Source of the DNA: Pseudomonas nitroreducens
Lineage (GTDB): Bacteria; Pseudomonadota; Gammaproteobacteria; Pseudomonadales; Pseudomonadaceae
DNA length: 64,000 nt
Reading direction: 5' to 3'
Assembly: GCF_014204515.1 (NCBI RefSeq)
Contig: NZ_JACHLI010000012.1
Span: 122,874 to 186,873, forward strand
The notes under the pieces were generated by a model that saw only the letters and a program-made list of their open reading frames with translations, was not told the DNA's origin and searched no databases. The stretch's first letter is position 1; each line of letters opens with the position of its first letter. The translations under genes were made by a program, and so were the position numbers. Below, in pieces: positions 53,315-61,521 of this stretch.

Positions 53315-54153
53315 TGCGTAGCGGACGCTGGGAATCCTCGATGTTCGAGATCGCTGCCACTGGCGGCTGGGCGCTCGCCCACTGCCAGCAGCAGTTCCTC
53401 GCCGACAGCAATGGCGTGCTGTTCCCCCGTGACTGGCTCAAGCGCCAGGATCTTTCGGTGCTTTCCGAACATGCCGTCGGCCAGTTCGATGGCGAGCCGG
53501 TGTACCTGCTGGAAATCGACCGCACCGATCCGCTGGAAGGCGCCAGCTGGGTCGGCCTGCGCCAGTTCATGATGCAGGCCGAGGAAGACATCTTCGCCAT
53601 GCTCGGCTTCGCCAGCCAGATCGGCATCTGGTGGCGCCAGCACCGCTTCTGCGGCAGCTGCGGTCAGCCCAACCAGCGCCTGCCCCGCGATCGAGCCATG
53701 CACTGCGAGGCCTGCGGCATCCAGCGCTACCCGCTGCTATCGCCAAGCATGATCGTGCTGGTGACCCGTGGCGACGAGGTGCTGCTGGCACGCTCGCCGC
53801 GCTTCGTGCAGGGCATGTACAGCACCCTGGCCGGCTTCGTCGAACCGGGCGAGTCGGTGGAGCACTGTGTTGCGCGTGAAGTGCGCGAAGAGGTGGGCGT
53901 CGAGATCGGCAATATCCGCTACCTGGGCAGCCAGCCGTGGCCGTTCCCGCACTCGCTGATGTTCGGTTACCACGCCGAGTACGTCAGCGGCGAGATCGTC
54001 ATGCAGCCGGACGAGATCGAGGATGCCCGCTGGTTCCACGTCGACGAGCTGCCGCGCCTGCCGGCCGAGCGCTCCATCGCCCGCTACCTGATCGAGGTCT
54101 ACCTGGCGCGCCGCGCCGGTCGTCCCGATCCCGTCCTGCCCGGCGGCGCCTGA
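53314..54153 (+). CDS. nudC: NADH pyrophosphatase / RNA NAD-decapping enzyme
   Basis: 279-residue Nudix hydrolase cleaving NADH, and NAD-capped RNA in related bacteria. Zinc ligands are CGSCG and CEACG (about residues 113-133). The Nudix box is GFVEPGESVEHCVAREVREEVGV-like and complete, followed by the family-specific SQPWPFPHSLM. Translation starts at 53314 (MRSGRWESS), overlapping fimL by one base; an internal ATG nine codons later is an alternative. Convergent with the TSUP gene, with only 25 bp between them. Confidence 0.93.
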   Translation: MRSGRWESSMFEIAATGGWALAHCQQQFLADSNGVLFPRDWLKRQDLSVLSEHAVGQFDGEPVYLLEIDRTDPLEGASWVGLRQFMMQAEEDIFAMLGFASQIGIWWRQHRFCGSCGQPNQRLPRDRAMHCEACGIQRYPLLSPSMIVLVTRGDEVLLARSPRFVQGMYSTLAGFVEPGESVEHCVAREVREEVGVEIGNIRYLGSQPWPFPHSLMFGYHAEYVSGEIVMQPDEIEDARWFHVDELPRLPAERSIARYLIEVYLARRAGRPDPVLPGGA

Positions 54154-54178
54154 CGCTTCAGGCGCCGCAAGCGGCAAA

Positions 54179-54958
54179 TCAGACTGCGCTGAACCAGTGC
54201 TGCCAGGCCAGGCGCACGGTCAGCGCCAGTACCACCAGAATGAACACCGGACGGATGAACTTGGCGCCGCCGCCGATAGCCGTGCGCGCGCCGAAATAGG
54301 CGCCGACCATCAGCGAGCTGCCCATGCACAGGCCCAGCAGCCAGACCACCTGGCCCGAGGCGATGAACACCGCCAGGGCAACGATGTTGCTGACGAAGTT
54401 CATGCTGCGTGCTACGCCGCTGGCGCGGACCAGGTCCAGCGGGTACATCAGCAGGGTGCTGACGGTCCAGAAGGCGCCGGTGCCGGGGCCGGCCACGCCG
54501 TCGTAGAAGCCCAGGCCCAAGCCCTGCGGCCACTGGCGGCGCTGGGCGATCTGCGGGTTGGCGTCCAGTGGCGCCTCGGGCGTCTTGCCGAACAGCAGGT
54601 ACAGGCCGCAACCGAACACCACCACCGGCAGCATGCGGTTGAGCCACTCCGCCGGCATCAGGTGCGCGGCCCAGGCACCCAGCGCGGCGCCGATGGCGGT
54701 GGCGATCACGCCCTTGCGCCACTTGTGTGGTTCGAACAGCTTGCGGCGGTAGAAGGTGTAGCTGGCCACGGCGGCGCCGAAGGTCGAGCTGAGTTTGTTG
54801 GTACCCAGGGCCAGGTGCGGCGGCACGCCGGCGGTGAGCAGGGCGGGTATGGTCAGCAGGCCACCGCCGCCGGCAATGGCGTCGATGAAGCCGGCGAGGA
54901 AGGCGACCCCGGCGAGGATGAGCAGGGTCGTGGGGTCTACAACGAGTTCGAAGGGCAT
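54179..54958 (-). CDS. TSUP-family (TauE/SafE) membrane permease
   Basis: 259-residue protein with about eight hydrophobic segments and the family repeats, FLAGFIDAIAGGGGLLTIPALL in the N-half and GLGFYDGVAGPGTGAFW in the C-half. Members export or import sulfite, sulfoacetate or other organosulfur and carboxylate anions. The actual substrate is not indicated by the neighbours. Begins MPFELVVDPTTLL. Transcribed alone towards nudC. Confidence 0.88.
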   Translation of the reverse strand: MPFELVVDPTTLLILAGVAFLAGFIDAIAGGGGLLTIPALLTAGVPPHLALGTNKLSSTFGAAVASYTFYRRKLFEPHKWRKGVIATAIGAALGAWAAHLMPAEWLNRMLPVVVFGCGLYLLFGKTPEAPLDANPQIAQRRQWPQGLGLGFYDGVAGPGTGAFWTVSTLLMYPLDLVRASGVARSMNFVSNIVALAVFIASGQVVWLLGLCMGSSLMVGAYFGARTAIGGGAKFIRPVFILVVLALTVRLAWQHWFSAV

Positions 54959-55115
54959 GGGATCGGCCTTGATCGGGGGCCCGCTGCGCCGACCTCTTGT
55001 GAAGGGCGGTGCGGCAGGAAACGTTAACGGGCCCGAAAGCTGCGACGGTCTGGCTGGCCGCGCAGGGATGCGGTGCGCATAATGCCGGCATTTCTACGAG
55101 GAAGGAAATCATTCG

Positions 55116-55760
55116 ATGCAGTACGACGGTCTGGCCTGGGTCGTGGCGATCCTGGCGCTGCTGGCCCTGGTGGTGGCGGCACGCATCCTGTTCGACCGTC
55201 ACTGGTTCCTGGGTTGGCTGCGCGGCAGCGCGGGGATGCTGTTCGTTGCCCTGGCGGTGCTGGTCGCGCTGGTGGCCTGGGACCTGCGCAGCTACGCGCC
55301 GCTGCCGCCGGAGCGGCCGCTGGCGACCCTGAGCTTCCACAGGGTGGCCGAGCAGCGCTACGACGTGACCCTGCTCGAAGGCGACGACGAGCGCCATGTG
55401 GAGCTGGCTGGCGATCTCTGGCAGTTGGACGCGCGGGTGCTGGAGTGGAAGGGGCTGGCGCGGCTGATCGGCCTGGCGCCGGGCTATCGCCTGCAGGACC
55501 TCAGCGGGCGCTTCCTGGCGGTCGAGCAGCAGGCCCTGGGGCGCAAGGTGTCGCTGGCTGACGAGGCGCTGGGGATCGACCTGTGGCGCTGGCTGCGCGA
55601 CGGCCAGCATGACCTGCTGACCTTTGTCCCGAAGGCCGGTCGAGTGAACTACCTGCCCATGGCGGACCAGGCGGTATTCGCCGTGCGCTACGGCGCCGGC
55701 GGGCTGACCGCCGAGCCGATGAATGCGGCGGCGATCCAGGCGCTGAAGTCCTGGCAGTGA
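55116..55760 (+). CDS. Conserved membrane-anchored protein of unknown function
   Basis: 214 residues with two N-terminal transmembrane segments (LAWVVAILALLALVVAARILF and MLFVALAVLVALVAW). A soluble domain of ~150 residues follows (LATLSFHRVAEQRYDVTLLEGDDERHVEL...) ending near LKSWQ. The soluble part alternates strands and looks beta-rich, and is probably periplasmic. I recognise it as a protein conserved in Pseudomonas (cation/multidrug-efflux-like annotations exist) but cannot assign a function. It is divergent from the TSUP gene and followed by a REP pair. Confidence 0.8.
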   Translation: MQYDGLAWVVAILALLALVVAARILFDRHWFLGWLRGSAGMLFVALAVLVALVAWDLRSYAPLPPERPLATLSFHRVAEQRYDVTLLEGDDERHVELAGDLWQLDARVLEWKGLARLIGLAPGYRLQDLSGRFLAVEQQALGRKVSLADEALGIDLWRWLRDGQHDLLTFVPKAGRVNYLPMADQAVFAVRYGAGGLTAEPMNAAAIQALKSWQ

Positions 55761-55772
55761 TCTGCCAGCTGG

Positions 55773-55840
55773 CGTAGGAGCGGACTCCGTCTGCGATTGG
55801 CATCCGCCATGAAGAAATCGCGGATGAATCCGCTCCTACG
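55773..55840. repeat. REP-like inverted pair
   Basis: cgtaggagcggactccgtct at 55773 and its near-complement ending cggatgaatccgctcctacg at 55840, separated by ~19 bp. Same family as 43899-43981 and 63690-63762. Confidence 0.8.
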
Positions 55841-55862
55841 AAAAGCCCACTTTCCGTCCATG

Positions 55863-55890
55863 AAAAAGGGAGCCAACCGGCTCCCTTTTT
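55863..55890. terminator. Bidirectional terminator
   Basis: aaaaagggagcc/ggctccctttttt-type stem with an aacc loop, between the 55116 gene (plus) and the SDR gene (minus); T runs on both strands. Confidence 0.88.
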
Positions 55891-55907
55891 CGTTGCTGCG
55901 ACAATGC

Positions 55908-56675
55908 TTATGCGAGGAAACCACCGTCCACGTTCAGCGTCACACCGGTGGTGTAGCTGGAGGCATCACTGGCGAGGTAGAGCACGGCGCCGGCCATTTC
56001 GCTCGGGTCGGCCACGCGCTTGAGCGGGATGCGCTGCAGGGCGACGTTGCGGATGGCGTCGTTGCTCACCAGCGCCGAGGCGAACTTGGTGTCGGTCAGG
56101 CCCGGCAGCAGGGCGTTGCAGCGGATGTTGAACTGCGCGCATTCCTTGGCGAAGACCTTGGTCATGCTGATCACAGCGGCCTTGGTCACCGAGTAGATGC
56201 CCTGGAACTCGCCGGGGGTGACGCCGTTGACCGAAGCGACGTTGATGATGCTGCCGCCACCGTTGGCCTTCATCAGCTTGCCGCCTTCGATGGACATGAA
56301 GTAGTAGCCGCGGATGTTCACGTCGACGGTCTTCTGGAAGGCCGACAGGTCGGTGTCCAGCACGTTGCAGAACTGCGGGTTGGTGGCAGCGTTGTTGACC
56401 AGGATGTCCAGGCGACCGAACTGCTCGCGGATCTGCGCGAAGACGGCCTGGATCTGCTCCATCTCGCCGATGTGGCAGGCAATCGCGGTGGCCTTGCCGC
56501 CGGCGGCGACGATTTCGTCAGCCACGGCCTGGCAGCCGTCGATCTTGCGGCTGGAGACGATCACGTGGGCGCCCTGTTGGGCCAGCAGCTTGGCGATGGC
56601 CTCGCCGATGCCGCGGCTGGCGCCGGAAACGAAGGCGATCTTGCCTTCGAGGTCGAACAGTTGGGTCTTGGACAT
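55908..56675 (-). CDS. Short-chain dehydrogenase/reductase
   Basis: 255-residue classical SDR. The cofactor motif is VSGASRGIGEAIAK near residue 18. NNAAT follows, then the catalytic Ser in INVASVNGVTP and the YSVTKAA motif giving Tyr and Lys. VSSRK after the second strand suggests NADP preference. It ends with the typical VTLNVDGGFLA. It lies 28 bp downstream of the APH-like kinase on the same strand and is probably cotranscribed with it, suggesting a joint role in hydroxyacyl or alcohol metabolism. Confidence 0.92.
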   Translation of the reverse strand: MSKTQLFDLEGKIAFVSGASRGIGEAIAKLLAQQGAHVIVSSRKIDGCQAVADEIVAAGGKATAIACHIGEMEQIQAVFAQIREQFGRLDILVNNAATNPQFCNVLDTDLSAFQKTVDVNIRGYYFMSIEGGKLMKANGGGSIINVASVNGVTPGEFQGIYSVTKAAVISMTKVFAKECAQFNIRCNALLPGLTDTKFASALVSNDAIRNVALQRIPLKRVADPSEMAGAVLYLASDASSYTTGVTLNVDGGFLA

Positions 56676-56703
56676 GGGGAGTTCTCCTTGTTCTTTGGCG
56701 CCG

Positions 56704-57771
56704 TTACAGGCGGGACTTGCCGATGACCTGCAGGCTCACCTGTTCCAGCAGCTTGTTGGCGTGGATGAAGGTGGCGAAGCGCTTGTCCTGGGTCTGGCCG
56801 TGGAAGAAGCGGTAGTAGATCTGCTGCATGATGCCGGCCAGGCGGAACAGGCCGTAGGTGTAGTAGTAATCGAGGTTGTTGATCTGGATCCCGGCGCGCT
56901 CGGCGTAGTAGTCGGCGAACTGCTGGCGGGTCAGCATGCCCGGCTCGTGGCTGGGCTGGCGGCGCAGCATCTGCATCGGCTGCGGGTCGCCGGCTTCGAT
57001 CCAGTAGGCGAGGGTGTTGCCCAGGTCCATCAGCGGGTCGCCGATGGTGGTCATCTCCCAGTCGAGCACGCCGATGATCTGCATCGGGTTGTTCGGGTCG
57101 AGGATGACGTTGTCGAAGCGGTAGTCGTTGTGGACGATCCCCGGCTTGTGGTGGTCGGCCGGCATCTTCTCGCGCAGCCACACCTTCACCTGCTCCCAGG
57201 CCGGCGCGTCGGGGGTCAGGGACTTCTCGTAGCGATCGATCCAGCCGCCGATCTGGCGCTGCACGTAGCCCTCGGGCTTGCCCAGGTCACCCAGGCCGCA
57301 GGCGTTGTAGTCGACATTGTGCAGGTCGACGAACTTGTCGATGAAGCTCTTGCACAGCGCAGTGGTCTTCGGCGCGTCGAGGTTCAGTTCCTTGGGCAGG
57401 TCGCTGCGCAGGATGATGCCGTTGACCCGCTCCATGACGTAGAACTCGGCGCCGATCACCGATTCGTCGGTGCAGTAGGCGTAGGCCTTGGGGCAGTAGG
57501 GGAAGCCATCCTTGAGCTGGTTCAGGATGCGGTATTCGCGGCCCATGTCGTGGGCGGACTTGGCCTTCTTGCCGAACGGCGGGCGGCGCAGGACCAGTTC
57601 CTGGTTGTCGTACTGGATCAGGTAGGTCAGGTTCGAGGCACCGCCGGGGAACTGGCTGATGCACGGCTGACCCTGCAGGCCGGGGATATGGTCCTTGAGG
57701 TAGCCGTCGATCACGGCGGCGTCGAGTTCTTCGCCTTCGCGGGAGCGGATGGTCTGGTCGGTCAACGACAT
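56704..57771 (-). CDS. Aminoglycoside phosphotransferase-fold kinase (ACAD10/11-N / LvaA-like)
   Basis: 355-residue APH-superfamily kinase of the branch found at the N-terminus of ACAD10/11 and in LvaA. The Gly-rich segment GGASNLTYLIQ, Lys in LVLRRPP-type strand, catalytic HNDYRFDN and metal-binding VLDWEMTTIGDP are all present. Characterised relatives phosphorylate 4-hydroxyacyl-CoA rather than antibiotics. Neighbouring SDR, SCP2 and histidine phosphatase genes fit lipid or acyl-CoA metabolism. Begins MSLTDQTIRSREGEELD. Antibiotic resistance should not be inferred from the fold. Confidence 0.88.
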   Translation of the reverse strand: MSLTDQTIRSREGEELDAAVIDGYLKDHIPGLQGQPCISQFPGGASNLTYLIQYDNQELVLRRPPFGKKAKSAHDMGREYRILNQLKDGFPYCPKAYAYCTDESVIGAEFYVMERVNGIILRSDLPKELNLDAPKTTALCKSFIDKFVDLHNVDYNACGLGDLGKPEGYVQRQIGGWIDRYEKSLTPDAPAWEQVKVWLREKMPADHHKPGIVHNDYRFDNVILDPNNPMQIIGVLDWEMTTIGDPLMDLGNTLAYWIEAGDPQPMQMLRRQPSHEPGMLTRQQFADYYAERAGIQINNLDYYYTYGLFRLAGIMQQIYYRFFHGQTQDKRFATFIHANKLLEQVSLQVIGKSRL

Positions 57772-58104
57772 GCTGGTCCCTTCTTATCTACGAGCTCGTC
57801 TGCTACGGGCTTGTACTGGTCTTCCCCGCAAGGCCTTGGGCTTGCTGCGGGGTGCGCGCAGGCCGGCGTCCTTCTCGTGCCTGATGAGTGTCGGCAGGAT
57901 CAGGCAAAGCAATGATGGCGCCGGGTGATCATTGGCTAATCTAATGCCCGCTCCCGCCCGTCACAAGCACGCATCGCCGTTATTGGCGCCCGTGTTGCAC
58001 CCCGATCAGGCTGCCTGATCCGGGGCTTGCAGCGGCGCGCGGGCATAAAAAAACCGGAGCCAGGGACTCCGGTTTTTCGCGTTGCGCGGGCAGGTTTCCG
58101 CGGA
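57772..58104 (-). other. Gene-free stretch upstream of the APH-like kinase
   Basis: Holds the presumed minus-strand promoter of the kinase-SDR pair around 57930-57950 (an A/T-richer patch), an inverted repeat ccccgatcagg (58000-58010) against cctgat-ccgggg (58014-58025), and the SCP2 terminator (58047-58077). No RNA gene or small reading frame is convincing. Confidence 0.5.
58047..58077 (-). terminator. Terminator after the SCP2 gene
   Basis: aaaaaccggag/ctccggttttt stem with a ~7-nt loop; on the minus strand it is followed by seven Ts, 28 bp after the SCP2 stop. Confidence 0.88.
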
Positions 58105-58416
58105 TCAGACCGGGAACAGTTCGCCCAGCTTCATCGCCAGCATCATGTCGCCTTCGGCGCGCAGCTTGCCGGCCATGAAGGCCTGCATGCCGTCGGTTTC
58201 GCCGCTGGTGATGCCCTTGAGGGTTTCGCTGTCCATGATCAGGGTGACGTTGGGGGACTCGGCATCGCCCTGTACCACTTCGCAGGTACCGTCCTTGACG
58301 ACCAGGTAGTGGTTGTCGCCGTCTTCGATGTTGAACTGGAACACCAGATCCAGGCCGGCGGCCGCGCTGGCGTTGAACTTGCTCTTCATGGTGGAAACGA
58401 TGTCAGCAACACTCAT
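58105..58416 (-). CDS. SCP2 sterol-transfer family protein
   Basis: 103-residue stand-alone SCP2 domain: MSVADIVSTMKSKFNASAAAGLDLVFQFNIEDG, then beta strands and DSETLKGITSGETDGMQAFMAGKLRAEGDM. SCP2 domains bind lipids or fatty acyl-CoA in a hydrophobic tunnel and present them to enzymes. It is 58 bp downstream of the histidine phosphatase gene on the same strand, so the two may be one transcript ending at the 58047 terminator. Confidence 0.92.
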   Translation of the reverse strand: MSVADIVSTMKSKFNASAAAGLDLVFQFNIEDGDNHYLVVKDGTCEVVQGDAESPNVTLIMDSETLKGITSGETDGMQAFMAGKLRAEGDMMLAMKLGELFPV

Positions 58417-58474
58417 GGTTCTATTCCTTTTCTAGGTTTTCTCGCGCGACGCTCGCGTCGCAATGGGCCGGTAC

Positions 58475-59185
58475 TCAACGATAGGTGATGAGTTCCGGCG
58501 CCCTCAACAGTTCCAGATGCACGTGACTGTTGAAGGAAGCCAGGGCCACTTCGCTGCCGCGGAACTTCAGGCGGTTGAGCGAGGTGTTGACGATCTGCCA
58601 GTTGAGCTCGAAGGCGTTCAGCGCCGGGATGCCGGTGACCATCTGCAGGACTGCAGTAATGGTGCCGCCGGAGGTGAACACGCCGATGTTGTCCTTGCCG
58701 CTGGCCGATTCCAGCAGGCGCTTGAGGCCGCCGTGCACGGTGTCGAGGAATTCGGCCCAGCTGACCAGGCCGTCCTTGTCGTGGTCGCCTGACACCCAGC
58801 GCGCGATCACGCTGGAGAACAGGCGCTGGAACTCGGCGCGGTGGTCGGCGGCGTTGCGCAGGATGTGCAGGGCCTGCGGCTCGATCTCCAGCAGGTCCGG
58901 CAGGTGCGCGCGGATCACCGCGTCGGCTTCGAATTCGTTGAAGGCGGCGTCGATTTCCAGGGTGGGGGTTTCGATCCCTGCTTCGTTGAGCCGGCCCATC
59001 ACCGCTTCGGCGGTATGGCGCTGGCGGCGCAGGTCGCCGGCGACGCAGCGGTCGAAGCGCAGGCCGAGGCTGGCCAGGTGCTCGCCGAGGATTTCTGCCT
59101 GGCGTACGCCGGTGGCCGAAAGCACATCGTAGTCGTCGGCACCGAATGAAGCCTGGCCATGTCGAATCAGGTAGATGCTTCCCAC
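58475..59185 (-). CDS. Histidine phosphatase family protein
   Basis: 236-residue phosphoglycerate-mutase-like phosphatase with the RHG motif LIRHGQASFG at the N-terminus. A second catalytic His lies beyond FTSGGTITAVLQMV in the C-half, where the family VSHGG motif is replaced by TSGGT. I chose the GTG at 59185, giving VGSIYLIRHGQ with GGGAAC upstream; an in-frame ATG at 59248 would add 21 residues without family support. Replacement of the VSHGG His is unusual. Substrate unknown; neighbours suggest phospho-lipid or acyl metabolism. Confidence 0.86.
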   Translation of the reverse strand: MGSIYLIRHGQASFGADDYDVLSATGVRQAEILGEHLASLGLRFDRCVAGDLRRQRHTAEAVMGRLNEAGIETPTLEIDAAFNEFEADAVIRAHLPDLLEIEPQALHILRNAADHRAEFQRLFSSVIARWVSGDHDKDGLVSWAEFLDTVHGGLKRLLESASGKDNIGVFTSGGTITAVLQMVTGIPALNAFELNWQIVNTSLNRLKFRGSEVALASFNSHVHLELLRAPELITYR

Positions 59186-59396
59186 GCGCACGTTCCCGGC
59201 AGGGCTGAAAGTTCCGGCGAGGTTATGAGGATCACCTGGGGCTGTCAACGAAAAAACATACGCTTGTTTGAATGCTATTCGCTGGACTGATACAGCGCTT
59301 TGCCAGCGCTGGTGGCGGGCCGGCGGGCTGGGTATGCTTGCGGGATTCGCCGCGCTCCTCGCGCGGGCGCGAACAGAATTGTAAAAGGGGATGTGA

Positions 59397-60425
59397 GTGG
59401 AGTTTCTAGCCGATTACGCCGGTTTCCTGGCCAAGACTTTCACCGTGGTGGTGGCCATCGTCATCGTCCTGGTGGTGATCGCCGCACTGCGCGGTCGTGG
59501 CCGCCGCGGCGGCAGTGGGCACCTGGAGGTGCACAAGCTCAACGACTTCTACAAGGAGCTGCGCGAGCGCCTGCAGCACAGCGTGCTGGAGAAGGCCAAG
59601 CTCAAGGCCCTGCGCAAGACTGAGGCGAAGTCGCTGAAGGAAGCGAAAAAGAAGAAGGGCGGCGAGAAGAACCGCGTCTATGTGCTCGACTTCGACGGCG
59701 ACATCAAGGCTTCGGCCACCGAGCAGCTGCGCCATGAAGTGACCGCACTGCTGACCCTCGCTACCCCGCGTGACGAAGTGGTGCTGCGCCTGGAGAGCGG
59801 CGGTGGCATGGTCCATGGCTACGGCCTGGCGGCTTCCCAGCTGGCGCGTATCCGCCAGGCCGGCGTGCCGTTGACCGTCTGCGTCGACAAGGTTGCCGCC
59901 AGCGGCGGCTACATGATGGCCTGCATCGGCGAGCGCATCCTCTCCGCGCCCTTCGCCATCCTCGGCTCCATCGGCGTGGTGGCGCAACTGCCCAACGTCA
60001 ACCGCCTGCTGAAGAAGCACGACATCGATTTCGAGGTACTCACCGCCGGCGAGTACAAGCGCACCCTGACGGTGTTCGGCGAGAACACCGAGAAGGGCCG
60101 CGAGAAGTTCCAGGAAGACCTGGAAACCACCCACGAGCTGTTCAAGCGCTTCGTCGTCCACTACCGCCCGCAGCTGGCCATCGACGAGATCGCCACCGGC
60201 GAGGTCTGGCTGGGCCAGGCGGCGCTGGGCAAGAAGCTGGTCGACGAGCTCAAGACCAGCGACGAATACCTGGCCGAACGCGCCCGCGAGGCGGATGTCT
60301 ACCAGCTCAGCTATGTGCAGAAGAAGTCCATCCAGGAGCGCTTCGGCGTCGGCGTCAGCAGCGTGATCGACCGTGTGCTGGTGACCTGGTGGGACCGCCT
60401 GGGCCGCAGCCGCTTCTGGCAGTGA
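59397..60425 (+). CDS. sohB: Inner-membrane serine protease SohB
   Basis: 342-residue S49-family peptidase related to signal peptide peptidase SppA. An N-terminal anchor (FTVVVAIVIVLVVIAALRG) is followed by a basic linker. The catalytic domain has Ser in KVAASGGYMMACIG (about residue 168) and Lys in LTAGEYKRTLT (about 220). The start is GTG at 59397 (gtgGAGTTTCTAGCC), preceded by AAAAGGGGATGT. An acuI-like gene follows 70 bp downstream. Confidence 0.93.
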   Translation: MEFLADYAGFLAKTFTVVVAIVIVLVVIAALRGRGRRGGSGHLEVHKLNDFYKELRERLQHSVLEKAKLKALRKTEAKSLKEAKKKKGGEKNRVYVLDFDGDIKASATEQLRHEVTALLTLATPRDEVVLRLESGGGMVHGYGLAASQLARIRQAGVPLTVCVDKVAASGGYMMACIGERILSAPFAILGSIGVVAQLPNVNRLLKKHDIDFEVLTAGEYKRTLTVFGENTEKGREKFQEDLETTHELFKRFVVHYRPQLAIDEIATGEVWLGQAALGKKLVDELKTSDEYLAERAREADVYQLSYVQKKSIQERFGVGVSSVIDRVLVTWWDRLGRSRFWQ

Positions 60426-60495
60426 GGCCGCTGGCACTGATTGTCATCGGGCGCCGGGATCGCGCCCGTTCCGAATTCGAATGAGGAGGGTCGAG

Positions 60496-61488
60496 ATGAG
60501 TGCATTCAAGGCGTTGTGGGTCACCGAAAGCGCGCACGGCGTGCATGACCTGCAGGTGATCGAGCGACAGGTGGCCGATCTGCCGGCGGGTGAAGTGCTG
60601 GTGCGGGTGAAGTATTCCTCGCTGAACTACAAGGATGCGCTGTCCGCCAGCGGCAACCGCGCCGTCACCCGCAAGTACCCGCACACTCCCGGCATCGATG
60701 CCGCCGGTGTGGTGGAAGAATCCTCGGTCGGCGAGTTCGCGCCGGGCGATGAAGTCATCGTCACCGGCTACGACCTGGGCATGAACACGCCGGGCGGCTT
60801 CGGCCAGTACATCCGCGTGCCCGCGGCCTGGCTGATCAAGCGCCCGCAGGGCCTGTCGCTGCGCGAATCGATGATCCTCGGCACTGCCGGCCTGACCGCC
60901 GCGCTGTGCGTCGACAAGCTGGAGCGCGCCGGTGTCACGCCGTCCGCCGGGCCGATCCTGGTTACCGGTGCCACCGGCGGCGTGGGCAGCATCGCGGTGA
61001 TGCTGCTGGCGCAACTGGGCTACACCGTGGCTGCGGCCACCGGCAAGCTGGAGCAGGCCGAGCTGTTGAACCGCCTCGGCGCGCGGCAGATTCTCGACCG
61101 CGCCACCGTCTCCGATGGCATCGACAAGCCGCTGCTGCGCGAGCAGTGGGCTGGTGCGGTGGACACCGTGGGCGGCGACATCCTGTTCAACGTGGTCAAG
61201 TCGCTGCAGTACGGCGGCAGTGTCGCCTGTTGCGGTCTGACTGCGGGTGCCGCCTTCAAGGCCACCGTGCTGCCCTTCATCCTGCGCGGCGTGAACCTGC
61301 TGGGCGTGGACTCGGTGGAGCTGCCGCTGGTGGTCAAGGCTTCCATGTGGGACAAGCTGTCCCTGCAGTGGAAGCTCGACAACCTCGAAGCGGCGGTGCG
61401 CGAGGTCAAGCTCGATGACCTGCCGGCCGCCATCCACCAGATTCTCGCCGGCAAGCTGGTCGGCCGGGTGCTGGTGACCCTCGACTGA
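60496..61488 (+). CDS. YhdH/AcuI-family quinone oxidoreductase (acrylyl-CoA reductase type)
   Basis: 330-residue zinc-independent medium-chain dehydrogenase. It has TPGIDAAGVVEESSVGEFAPGDEV and the NADPH-binding motif VTGATGGVGSIAVMLL. The YhdH/AcuI group reduces acrylyl-CoA to propionyl-CoA and detoxifies acryloyl compounds. I start at 60496 (MSAFKALWVTESAHG) because GAGGAGGG sits 6 bp upstream; ATG 60481 would bury the ribosome site. Possibly cotranscribed with sohB. Confidence 0.88.
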   Translation: MSAFKALWVTESAHGVHDLQVIERQVADLPAGEVLVRVKYSSLNYKDALSASGNRAVTRKYPHTPGIDAAGVVEESSVGEFAPGDEVIVTGYDLGMNTPGGFGQYIRVPAAWLIKRPQGLSLRESMILGTAGLTAALCVDKLERAGVTPSAGPILVTGATGGVGSIAVMLLAQLGYTVAAATGKLEQAELLNRLGARQILDRATVSDGIDKPLLREQWAGAVDTVGGDILFNVVKSLQYGGSVACCGLTAGAAFKATVLPFILRGVNLLGVDSVELPLVVKASMWDKLSLQWKLDNLEAAVREVKLDDLPAAIHQILAGKLVGRVLVTLD

Positions 61489-61521
61489 TACTCCGCTCGA
61501 TGCCCGCGCCGGGCCTGGGTG

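Noticed and set aside
56704..57771. Aminoglycoside resistance gene
   Set aside because: The fold is APH-like but the sequence belongs to the ACAD10/11-type branch linked to acyl-CoA metabolism.
59186..59248. ATG start giving a longer histidine phosphatase
   Set aside because: The 21 added residues are not family-like; the GTG at 59185 places the RHG motif at the usual N-terminal position with a ribosome site.
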